The notes beneath the pieces were generated by a model. That model was given only the letters and a program-made list of their open reading frames with translations. It was not told the DNA's origin and searched no databases. Below are positions 1 through 5,430 of a DNA stretch of 10,589 nt, in pieces. The DNA comes from JAIVJZ01 sp035296385 (lineage in GTDB: Bacteria > Acidobacteriota > Blastocatellia > Pyrinomonadales > Pyrinomonadaceae): NCBI GenBank assembly GCA_035296385.1, contig DATHBB010000016.1, forward strand, positions 1 through 10,589. The letters are read 5' to 3'. Positions within the stretch are counted from its first letter, which is position 1. Each line of letters begins with the position of its first letter. The translations under genes were made by a program, and so were the position numbers.

Positions 1-600
1 ATGACGGTTCTGGCGGTCCTCTCGATGGGCGTCATCCCGATGGTCAAGACCGCCGTGAAGCGCCAGCGCGAACAACAACTGCGCGAGTCTCTGCGCGAGA
101 TGCGCGAGGCGATCAAGGAGTTTCACCGCGACGCCCTGAACAGTCCCTATCTCGACGCAGCGCCGGGTCAGCCGCAACAACAACAAGTTGTGCCGGGTCA
201 ACCGGGTCCGCAAGGGGGACAGCAGCAGGCCGTCACGCCCGACCCGCGCAGCAAGGTGGCGATTGCCGACAAGACTCTGTTCGGCGTTGACAACCCCGAC
301 CGTTATCCGCCGAAACTGGAAACCCTGGTCGAGGGCGTGAGCGTCGCGCCGCGCGTACAGCAGTTGGGCGGCACGGACATCAACAAGAACTTGCTGGACC
401 AGCAAACGCCGCTCGCCTTCAAGAAGAAGATTTACCTGCGCAAGATTCCCGTCGATCCGATGACGGGCAAGGCCGAGTGGGGAATGCGCTCCTGCTACGA
501 TTCGCCGGACACGGACTCGTGGGGCGGCGAAAACGTCTTCGACGTTTACTCGAAATCGCAGGACACCGCGCTCAACGGGCAGAAGTACAGCGATTGGTGA
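1..600 (+). CDS. Type II secretion/type IV pilus pseudopilin, GspG-like (5' truncated)
   Basis: This is a pseudopilin, a minor subunit of a type IV pilus or type II secretion pseudopilus, anchored in the inner membrane before assembly. The first residues visible (MTVLAVLSMGVIPM) look like the second half of the hydrophobic N-terminal pilin helix. The prepilin leader and the GFTLxE processing site should therefore lie upstream of the window, and the ATG at base 1 is probably internal. A charged amphipathic helix follows (residues 20-45), then a Pro/Gln/Gly-rich insert (about 54-80), then a C-terminal head with PVDPMTGKAEW (150-160) and a final YSDW. The next gene shares the PVDPxTG and YS[D/E]W features, so the two look like tandem paralogues. 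The stop lies one base before the next start, which suggests co-transcription. The pseudopilin class is well supported, but the exact subunit role is not. Confidence 0.8.
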   Translation: MTVLAVLSMGVIPMVKTAVKRQREQQLRESLREMREAIKEFHRDALNSPYLDAAPGQPQQQQVVPGQPGPQGGQQQAVTPDPRSKVAIADKTLFGVDNPDRYPPKLETLVEGVSVAPRVQQLGGTDINKNLLDQQTPLAFKKKIYLRKIPVDPMTGKAEWGMRSCYDSPDTDSWGGENVFDVYSKSQDTALNGQKYSDW

Positions 601-601
601 A

Positions 602-1129
602 ATGAACGGCAGCATGCAGCACATAGAAGTCGGAAATCAGAGGCCGGACAGCGGCGAAGAGTTTATGCGACCGGACGGCAACAGCTTCCTGTCCACCGTT
701 TCGCGTCGCCGCGATGCGTTGTACGCGCGTATGCGACACGGGCGCGCGTCGCATCAGTCCGGTTTCACATTGCTTGAGTTGATGATCGTCATCTCGATCA
801 TCATCATTCTCGCCATCATCGTGCTGCCGCAATACCAGAAGACGGTCTTGCAGGCGCGCGAGTCCGTGCTGAAAGATGATCTGGCGCAGATGCGTAAGCT
901 GCTCGACCAGTATGCCGCCGACAAGGGAAAACTCCCACAGTCGCTCGAAGACCTCTCAAGCTCCGGCTACCTGCGCGAAGTTCCGGTTGACCCCATCACG
1001 GGGCAGAAAGACTGGAACGTAATCACGGGACCGGACGCCAACTCTGCCGAAGGCGGGCAAGGCGTGGTGGACGTGCGCAGTTCCTCCACCGACCTCTCAA
1101 GCGAAGGCACACCCTACAGCGAATGGTAG
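602..1129 (+). CDS. Type II secretion/type IV pilus pseudopilin, GspG-like
   Basis: This is a pseudopilin with a complete prepilin signal. Residues 54-60 read G|FTLLEL, with Glu59 at the conserved +5 position, followed by a long hydrophobic helix (about 60-76). PilD-type prepilin peptidase would cut after Gly54. The head is short and carries PVDPITGQKDW (128-138) and a C-terminal YSEW, matching the upstream paralogue. The longest frame gives an unusually long 54-residue leader. In-frame ATGs at 665 (leader about 33 residues, weak GAAGAG just upstream) and 731 (leader 11 residues, MRHGRASHQSG) are alternatives. The last gives a textbook leader length but has no clear ribosome binding site. I list the longest frame because its ATG sits one base after the preceding stop, compatible with translational coupling. 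The family call is secure; the start is not. Confidence 0.85.
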   Translation: MNGSMQHIEVGNQRPDSGEEFMRPDGNSFLSTVSRRRDALYARMRHGRASHQSGFTLLELMIVISIIIILAIIVLPQYQKTVLQARESVLKDDLAQMRKLLDQYAADKGKLPQSLEDLSSSGYLREVPVDPITGQKDWNVITGPDANSAEGGQGVVDVRSSSTDLSSEGTPYSEW

Positions 1130-1133
1130 AACG

Positions 1134-1227
1134 ACAGTGACGAGTGACAGGTGACAAGTGACAAGTTAAAACTAATCGCTTGTCTTGTATTCCTTCTCGT
1201 CACTTGTCACCCGTCACTTGTCACTGT
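1134..1227. repeat. Long inverted repeat made of GTGACAA-like heptamers
   Basis: The left arm (1134-1165) and right arm (1196-1227) are inverted copies of each other and agree at 29 of 32 positions, with a 30-base loop between them. Each arm is itself a 7-bp tandem repeat. The left arm holds four units in succession: GTGACGA (1137), GTGACAG (1144), GTGACAA (1151) and GTGACAA (1158). The right arm carries the complement, CTTGTCAC and close variants. The element lies wholly between the pseudopilin stop and the ATG of the PilM-like gene and ends six bases before that ATG. A transcript would fold into a long imperfect hairpin. It has no adjoining T-run of the classical terminator type. It could be a dispersed repetitive hairpin, an mRNA-stability element or a control on translation of the following gene. 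Confidence 0.85.
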
Positions 1228-1233
1228 TTTCTT

Positions 1234-2205
1234 ATGAACTCTCTTTCAAGGTTAATTAAGCCGCGTTTGCCTTCGGCGGCGGTGGGTTTGTCGGGCGAGG
1301 GCGTGGCGCTGGTCTCTCTGGAGCGCAGGCGCGACCGCACGCTGCTCGTGCGCCGCGCCGGTTACGTGCCGCTGGCAGAAGGTTTGGTCGTGCCCTCGTT
1401 CGACGATTCGAACGTGGCCGACGCGCAGGAGTTGGCCGCCGTCCTGCAAGGACTCGCGACGAGCGCGGGCGTGCAGAAGCGCAAGCGCTGGTCTGTGGCG
1501 CTGCCGGAGGCCGCGACGCGCACAACCATCCTGACGATGGAGGGCGGCAAGGCTTCGCGCGGCGAGACGGAAGAGATGCTGCGCTGGAAGACCGAGCGCG
1601 GCTTCGGCACGCCCGTCGAAGAGTTGCGCGTGGCGCGCGAACTGCTGCGCCCCGACGCGCAGGGACGCGCGCGCTACCTCGCGACGGCGGTGCGCCTGAC
1701 CGTGCTCGCCGAATACGAGGCGGCGCTCGGCGCGCTCGGCTGGCACGGGGGACTGATCCTGCCGCGCCACATGGGCGAGGCGCGCTGGCTGATGAGTGAC
1801 AGCGGCGGCGCGGCGGCTGACGCCTTGCTCGTCAGCACGCACCACGATGGCTTCACCGCCGTGCTCTTGCGCGCAGCCCAACCCTTGCTCGTGCGCAGCA
1901 TCGTCTGCGACGCCGAAGACCGCGTGGACGAACTTTACCGTTTCCTCCTCTTCTACCGCGACCGCGTGCAGACGCCCGCGCTCGACGCGGCGGAGGGCGT
2001 GCCCGCCGCAGACACCATCGGGCGGATGCTGCTCGCCGGAGACGGCATCGAGCACGCGGAAGCGAGCGCGATCATCGAAGAGACTCTCAACACGAGTCCG
2101 CGCCTCGTCACCGCCGAGGACGTGCGCCTCACGCTCCCTTCTACGGAACTCGACTTCGATCAAATCGCCGCGCCCGCCGGACTCGCCTCGCTCGCGTGGG
2201 CTTGA
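1234..2205 (+). CDS. Divergent PilM-like type IV pilus assembly protein
   Basis: This 323-residue soluble protein resembles PilM, the actin-fold cytoplasmic platform protein that binds PilN in the type IV pilus inner-membrane complex. Supporting features are its position directly after two pseudopilins, an N-terminal strand pattern ending GLSGEGVALVSLE, a central VALPEAATRTTILTM segment resembling the PilM VALPG region, and a C-terminal AAPAGLASLAWA resembling the usual AxGLALR ending. The usual GIDIGSSSVK phosphate-binding signature is degenerate (GLSGEGVAL, without the aspartate), so ATP binding may be lost. The frame extends upstream to a TTG at 1180, but that start lies in the hairpin loop and the extra 18 residues look non-native, so I chose the ATG at 1234. 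No Shine-Dalgarno is visible. PilN and PilO do not follow. The family call is moderate. Confidence 0.55.
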   Translation: MNSLSRLIKPRLPSAAVGLSGEGVALVSLERRRDRTLLVRRAGYVPLAEGLVVPSFDDSNVADAQELAAVLQGLATSAGVQKRKRWSVALPEAATRTTILTMEGGKASRGETEEMLRWKTERGFGTPVEELRVARELLRPDAQGRARYLATAVRLTVLAEYEAALGALGWHGGLILPRHMGEARWLMSDSGGAAADALLVSTHHDGFTAVLLRAAQPLLVRSIVCDAEDRVDELYRFLLFYRDRVQTPALDAAEGVPAADTIGRMLLAGDGIEHAEASAIIEETLNTSPRLVTAEDVRLTLPSTELDFDQIAAPAGLASLAWA

Positions 2206-2221
2206 AGAGGATAGTTGATGA

Positions 2222-2737
2222 ATGAAGAAAGTGGCTTTGCTCGGGAACGCCGGAGGCGGGAAGTCAACGCTCGGCGTGAAGTTATCGAAAGCGACGGGCA
2301 TCCCGCTCCACTCGGTTGACAAACTTCAATGGAGGCCGGGCGGCGAGGCTGTCCCTGATGAAGATTTCGAGCGCAGCCACGACGAGATTCTCGCGCGCGA
2401 CAGTTGGATCATCGACGGCTTCGGCACGTATCCCGCGTACGTGCGCCGCCTCGAAGCCGCCGACACGATCATTCTCATAGACCACCCGCTCTGGCGGCAT
2501 TACTGGTGGACGGCGCGTAGAAATTTACTGAGCCCGATACGACCGCCCGTAGGGTTTCCCGAAAACACCCCGCTCGTGCGCCAGAGCGTCCGGATCGCAA
2601 AGTTCATGTGGTGGGTGCATAAAAACTTCACGCCGACGAACCGCCGCATGATCGAAAAATACGCCGCGACGAAACAGGTCTTCCACCTCCGCTCGCCGAA
2701 AGATTTACGCGCGTTTTGCAGAGAACAGTCCTTGTAA
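2222..2737 (+). CDS. Small P-loop NTPase, adenylate kinase-like / FlaR (DNA topology modulation)-like
   Basis: This 171-residue cytoplasmic protein has a clear Walker A motif, GNAGGGKST at residues 8-16, right after the first beta strand (KKVALL). Residues 28-37 (PLHSVDKLQW) match the substrate-side segment of FlaR-type and adenylate kinase-like P-loop proteins, which often read LDxLxW. DSWIIDG (60-66) and ADTIILIDHP (80-89) look like further core strands, the second perhaps carrying Walker B function. Proteins of this family are often annotated as topology modulation protein or AAA-family ATPase, and a nucleotide or small-molecule kinase activity is likely but unproven. AGAGGA at 2206-2211, right after the preceding stop, gives a good ribosome binding site ten bases before the ATG. 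The tight spacing suggests co-transcription with the PilM-like gene, although no functional link to pili is apparent. Confidence 0.75.
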   Translation: MKKVALLGNAGGGKSTLGVKLSKATGIPLHSVDKLQWRPGGEAVPDEDFERSHDEILARDSWIIDGFGTYPAYVRRLEAADTIILIDHPLWRHYWWTARRNLLSPIRPPVGFPENTPLVRQSVRIAKFMWWVHKNFTPTNRRMIEKYAATKQVFHLRSPKDLRAFCREQSL

Positions 2738-2783
2738 AGAACGCAGTAAAGAACGCGCCGCTTTTTAACCGGCTTTTTAACCG
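2734..2783. repeat. Two successive 12-bp tandem duplications
   Basis: GTAAAGAACGCA (2734-2745) is followed at once by GTAAAGAACGCG (2746-2757), which differs at one position. Two bases later GCTTTTTAACCG (2760-2771) is followed directly by an identical copy (2772-2783). The first pair covers the stop codon of the P-loop gene, so the TAA is duplicated. Both units are 12 bp long but unrelated in sequence. They may be replication slippage products or paired binding sites upstream of the sigma-factor promoter. Confidence 0.8.
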
Positions 2784-2792
2784 CCGTGATCC

Positions 2793-2820
2793 TGAAACTT
2801 TCGCTTTTCCGGTAACGTAA
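2793..2820 (+). promoter_or_regulatory. Candidate ECF sigma promoter upstream of the sigma-factor gene
   Basis: TGAAACTT (2793-2800) resembles the -35 element of RpoE-type ECF promoters (GGAACTT-like), and CGTAA (2816-2820) sits where a -10 would be, with 16 bases between AAACT and CGTAA. The same pattern with identical spacing recurs at 4112-4139. It lies 24 bases before the sigma-gene ATG, which fits positive autoregulation. No transcription data support it. Confidence 0.4.
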
Positions 2821-2843
2821 AGACGCTTAAGACCGAGATATAT

Positions 2844-3452
2844 ATGAGTGCCTCTTCCCCCATGATTCAGAAGTTTGCAGGCCTGGCCGATTGCGAGTTG
2901 GTGACGCGCGCCATCACTGGTCGCGACGACAGCTTTGAAGAACTCGTGCGACGCTACCAGCGCCCGCTCGTCTCCTACGTCTATCGCATGACGGGCAACT
3001 ACGAGTCGGCGCTCGATCTCACCCAGGAAGTGTTCATCAAGGTCTATGGCTCGCTCGCGCGCTACCGACCCGAATACAAATTCTCGACGTGGATTTACCG
3101 CATCGCGCACAACACTGCGATTGACCACCTGCGCCGCCATTCGACGCGCGAACAGGAACTCGAAGTGACGACGCCCGAAGGCGACACCTACGAGAAGCCT
3201 TACGCCTCCGGCGCGCCGACGCCCGAAGAGGAAAGCGTGCGCGCCGAGCGCCGCGCCGAGATCGAAGACGTGATTCAGTCGCTTCCGGCAAGCTACCGCG
3301 AGTTGATCGTGCTCAGGCACGCGCACGATCTCAGTTACGACGAGATCGCGGAAGTGACCGGCCTTCCGCTCGGCACGGTCAAGAATCGCATCTTCCGCGC
3401 GCGCGAGGCGATGCGTTCGCCGCTCATCGAGCGCGGCATCACGGGCATTTAG
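2844..3452 (+). CDS. ECF-family RNA polymerase sigma factor (RpoE-like, sigma-70 family)
   Basis: This 202-residue sigma factor has the two-domain ECF layout and would direct RNA polymerase to a specific promoter set. The sigma-2 domain spans about residues 30-100, including the core-binding and -10-recognition segment DLTQEVFIKVY (58-68) and FSTWIYRIAHNTAIDHLRR (80-98). A charged linker (100-140) leads to sigma-4 (about 143-190), whose helix-turn-helix is LSYDEIAEVTGLPLGTVKNR (163-182) for -35 recognition. The length is normal for the class. The next gene starts 12 bases after the stop and encodes a zinc-finger anti-sigma factor, the usual operon partner. A candidate ECF promoter upstream suggests autoregulation. 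The ribosome binding site is weak (around GACCGAG). The ECF subgroup was not determined. Confidence 0.95.
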   Translation: MSASSPMIQKFAGLADCELVTRAITGRDDSFEELVRRYQRPLVSYVYRMTGNYESALDLTQEVFIKVYGSLARYRPEYKFSTWIYRIAHNTAIDHLRRHSTREQELEVTTPEGDTYEKPYASGAPTPEEESVRAERRAEIEDVIQSLPASYRELIVLRHAHDLSYDEIAEVTGLPLGTVKNRIFRAREAMRSPLIERGITGI

Positions 3453-3456
3453 GAGA
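3451..3456 (+). promoter_or_regulatory. Ribosome binding site setting the GTG start of the anti-sigma gene
   Basis: AGGAGA overlaps the stop codon of the sigma gene and lies about nine bases before the GTG at 3465. It is the strongest Shine-Dalgarno sequence in the window and supports a GTG start, as no nearby in-frame ATG fits as well. Its overlap with the sigma stop suggests coupled translation of sigma and anti-sigma. Confidence 0.7.
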
Positions 3457-3464
3457 GCAAGCGT

Positions 3465-4091
3465 GTGACGGACGAGACGCGTACAATCGAAGCCCCGAAT
3501 ACGGCGGCGCAGAGCGTTGAGGCGGGCGCGTGCCTGCGCGACGTGGCCGCGTATCTCGACGGCGAGTTGGACGCGACGGCCTCGGCGCGCTTCGAGCAAC
3601 ACGCGCGTCTCTGCGCCGCTTGCGCCGACGCCCTGCGCGAGCAGCGGCGTCTTCTGTGCGTCCTCGACGTGGCCTTCGGCGACGCGCAGCGGCAGATGGA
3701 ACTCCCCTCGAATTTCACAGAGGTCGTTAAAGCGCGCGCGCAGTCGGACATGAGCAGCGTGCGCCGTCGCTCGGAGCGCAAACGCGCCGCGCTCGTCGTC
3801 GCGGGGCTCGGCGCGCTCTCGTTCTCGCTGCTCGGCTGGCAGGCCTGGGGTGAACTGTTATCGCCTTTGCGCACCGTCGTGGGCGTCTTAAGGACGATAC
3901 TCGACATGGCCGTGAACGCCGTCGGCGAGGCGCTGGCCGGAATCGCGCTGATGCTGCGCGTACTCGGCGGGCAGTTGTTGCACGAGCCGGGCGCGCTCGG
4001 AACCGCCATGTACGTCATTCTGGCGCTCGGCATCGTCCTGCTCTTCCGTCTCATAGGCAATTACCATCGCACGCCGCGTCTCCCCGACTAA
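3465..4091 (+). CDS. Membrane-anchored zinc-finger (zf-HC2) anti-sigma factor
   Basis: This is the likely antagonist of the ECF sigma factor encoded just upstream. The N-terminal part holds an anti-sigma zinc-binding motif: Cys23, then His46-x3-Cys50-x2-Cys53 within the segment DGELDATASARFEQHARLC. In this family such domains bind sigma-2/sigma-4 and hold the sigma factor inactive, sometimes with redox control. A transmembrane segment at about 107-126 and a second at about 179-196 would place the zinc domain in the cytoplasm and anchor the protein in the inner membrane. A moderately hydrophobic, amphipathic stretch (135-168) lies between them. The GTG start is set by AGGAGA overlapping the sigma stop. 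How inhibition would be relieved (proteolysis or conformational change) cannot be read from the sequence. Confidence 0.85.
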   Translation: MTDETRTIEAPNTAAQSVEAGACLRDVAAYLDGELDATASARFEQHARLCAACADALREQRRLLCVLDVAFGDAQRQMELPSNFTEVVKARAQSDMSSVRRRSERKRAALVVAGLGALSFSLLGWQAWGELLSPLRTVVGVLRTILDMAVNAVGEALAGIALMLRVLGGQLLHEPGALGTAMYVILALGIVLLFRLIGNYHRTPRLPD

Positions 4092-4111
4092 ACGAAAACT
4101 CTCACGCGCGC

Positions 4112-4139
4112 GAAAACTCTCCGACCGTTTCATACGTAA
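4112..4139 (+). promoter_or_regulatory. Candidate ECF sigma promoter upstream of the bactofilin-like membrane gene
   Basis: GAAAACT (4112-4118) and CGTAA (4135-4139) are separated by 16 bases, exactly as in the pattern upstream of the sigma-factor gene. CGAAAACTCT also occurs as a direct repeat at 4093-4102 and 4111-4120. The site lies about 40 bases before the next ATG, in the 86-base gap after the anti-sigma gene. It suggests the membrane protein has its own sigma-dependent promoter, although read-through from the sigma operon is also possible. Confidence 0.4.
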
Positions 4140-4177
4140 CAACTCTGGCCTTTTTTGAACGCGAGCCGCGAGATGCG

Positions 4178-5179
4178 ATGAGAGACGTGAATTCGTTCAT
4201 TATTCAGCCGATACTGCCGCCGCCCGCCGCGCTGCGCGCCGTTTCGCGTCTGTGCTTGATTCTCTGCGCGTTTTTCTGCGCCGGAGTCGCAGTCCGTGCG
4301 CGGACGCCTGACATTCGCGTGGCCGAGAATGATCCGACGACGTGGATCGTCGAAGGCGACGACACGCATGACGTGTTCGGAATGGGGCGTTCGGTCATCG
4401 TGCGCGGGAGGGTCAAGAACGGCGTGATGGCTTTCGGCGGCGACGTGTTCATAGAAGGGCAGGGGCGCGTCGAGGGCGACGTGGGCGTTATCGGCGGCAC
4501 GATCACGCAGCGCGAAAATTCCTACGTCGGCGGCGACGTGCTCGTCATCGGCGGCGCGTATCATCACGGCAAGACCGCGCCCGGTCGCGATCCGGCGACG
4601 AAGACCATCATGTTCGCGGGCTACGAGGAGGAGTTGCGCGAGTTGGGGCGCAACCCCCTGTCGGTGCTCGAACCGAGATGGACGGTGGGGTCGCTCGGCC
4701 TGCGCGTCCTCTCCATACTCTTCTGGTTCATTATCTCGCTCGGCCTGACCGCAGCCACGCCGGGCGCGATCAGCCGCGCGGCGATGCGCTTGCAGTTGAC
4801 GAGTTTGCGCGTCGCGGCCATCGGCTTCGTCGCCGCAGTCGTGCTCGGTTTCGGCGTGCCCGTCGCGCTCCACGTATTGCCGCCCGCGCTCGGCCTCTTC
4901 GTCGGCGCGCTCTCCATACTCTTCCTGTTCGTCGCCTCTCTCTTCGGGCGCGTGGCGATCAATGCGGCGACGGGGCGTTGGCTGCAACGCCTGTTGCTGC
5001 GCGAGGAGCAACGTTCCGAATCAATCGCGCTGCTGTTGGGCGCGACGTTTTGGGCGATTGTGCTCTCGCTGCCCTACGTGTGGGCGCTCGCCGTCGGTGG
5101 CATGGTCGTCGTGAGTCTGGGGCTGGCGCTGACGGTGCGCTACCGCATCGGCTGGAAACACCCCGCTGCGCGCGCTTGA
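4178..5179 (+). CDS. Bactofilin-like repeat protein with C-terminal multi-span membrane domain
   Basis: This 333-residue protein begins with a hydrophobic segment (about 22-40, SRLCLILCAFFCAGVAVRA) that acts as a signal peptide or anchor. Residues 66-130 form repeated short strands rich in Gly, Val and Asp (VIVRGRVKNGVMAFGGDVFI, VEGDVGVIGG, VGGDVLVIGG). This is the beta-helix-like pattern of bactofilins and polymer-forming cytoskeletal proteins. The rest contains about five predicted membrane segments (171-192, 211-233, 236-256, 282-300, 301-320). Similar proteins are common in Acidobacteriota and are mostly uncharacterised. Unlike cytoplasmic bactofilins, the repeat part would face the periplasm if the first segment is exported. 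It lies 86 bases after the anti-sigma gene behind a possible ECF promoter, suggesting envelope-stress control. The domain reading is good but the function is unknown. Confidence 0.7.
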   Translation: MRDVNSFIIQPILPPPAALRAVSRLCLILCAFFCAGVAVRARTPDIRVAENDPTTWIVEGDDTHDVFGMGRSVIVRGRVKNGVMAFGGDVFIEGQGRVEGDVGVIGGTITQRENSYVGGDVLVIGGAYHHGKTAPGRDPATKTIMFAGYEEELRELGRNPLSVLEPRWTVGSLGLRVLSILFWFIISLGLTAATPGAISRAAMRLQLTSLRVAAIGFVAAVVLGFGVPVALHVLPPALGLFVGALSILFLFVASLFGRVAINAATGRWLQRLLLREEQRSESIALLLGATFWAIVLSLPYVWALAVGGMVVVSLGLALTVRYRIGWKHPAARA

Positions 5180-5430
5180 TTTCCGCGCGCATAATTCGTT
5201 AATCTCACCATTCATTTCCCCTGATATTTTCGCAGTTATAAGGCGACTAAACATGGCCGCCGCGCGTCTAACTTGTTGCGGCGAGAGCCGGCGCACCAAC
5301 ACTCCCCCGAAAGTTTTTGTTCTACGAAAGTAGCCTTCAAAGATAAGGCGCGAACATAATCGCCGCCCCGGCGTAAAACTATAAACGCTCCAAATTAACC
5401 GTTCAGCCACGACCGAAAGAGCAGCAAAAG
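5180..5430. other. Intergenic region, AT-richer, probable promoter region
   Basis: These 251 bases hold no convincing gene and are richer in A+T than the flanking genes. GAAC at 5352-5355 and CGTAA at 5372-5376 are 16 bases apart, a weaker variant of the ECF pattern seen upstream of the sigma gene. A short CGCCGC/GCGGCG inverted repeat (5258-5263 and 5278-5283) is too small and lacks a T-run, so I do not call it a terminator. No clear sigma-70 promoter can be named. Confidence 0.4.

Noticed and set aside
1134..1227. CRISPR array or insertion-sequence end for the heptamer repeats
   Set aside because: Units are 7 bp and contiguous with no spacers, and there is no transposase gene or target duplication nearby.
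1180..1233. TTG upstream start extending the PilM-like protein by 18 residues
   Set aside because: It begins in the loop of the inverted repeat and encodes residues from the repeat arm. The ATG at 1234 gives a normal N-terminus.
1252..2322. Minus-strand open frame of about 356 codons opposite the PilM-like gene
   Set aside because: It is Arg/His-rich with no motif and spans the boundary of two plus-strand genes, so it is a shadow.
2628..3602. Minus-strand open frame of about 324 codons opposite the sigma gene
   Set aside because: It covers a strongly supported sigma factor and the intergenic repeats and has no recognisable domain.
5258..5283. CGCCGC/GCGGCG hairpin as a terminator after the bactofilin-like gene
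   Set aside because: It has only six base pairs and no following T-run, and it lies about 80 bases after the stop.
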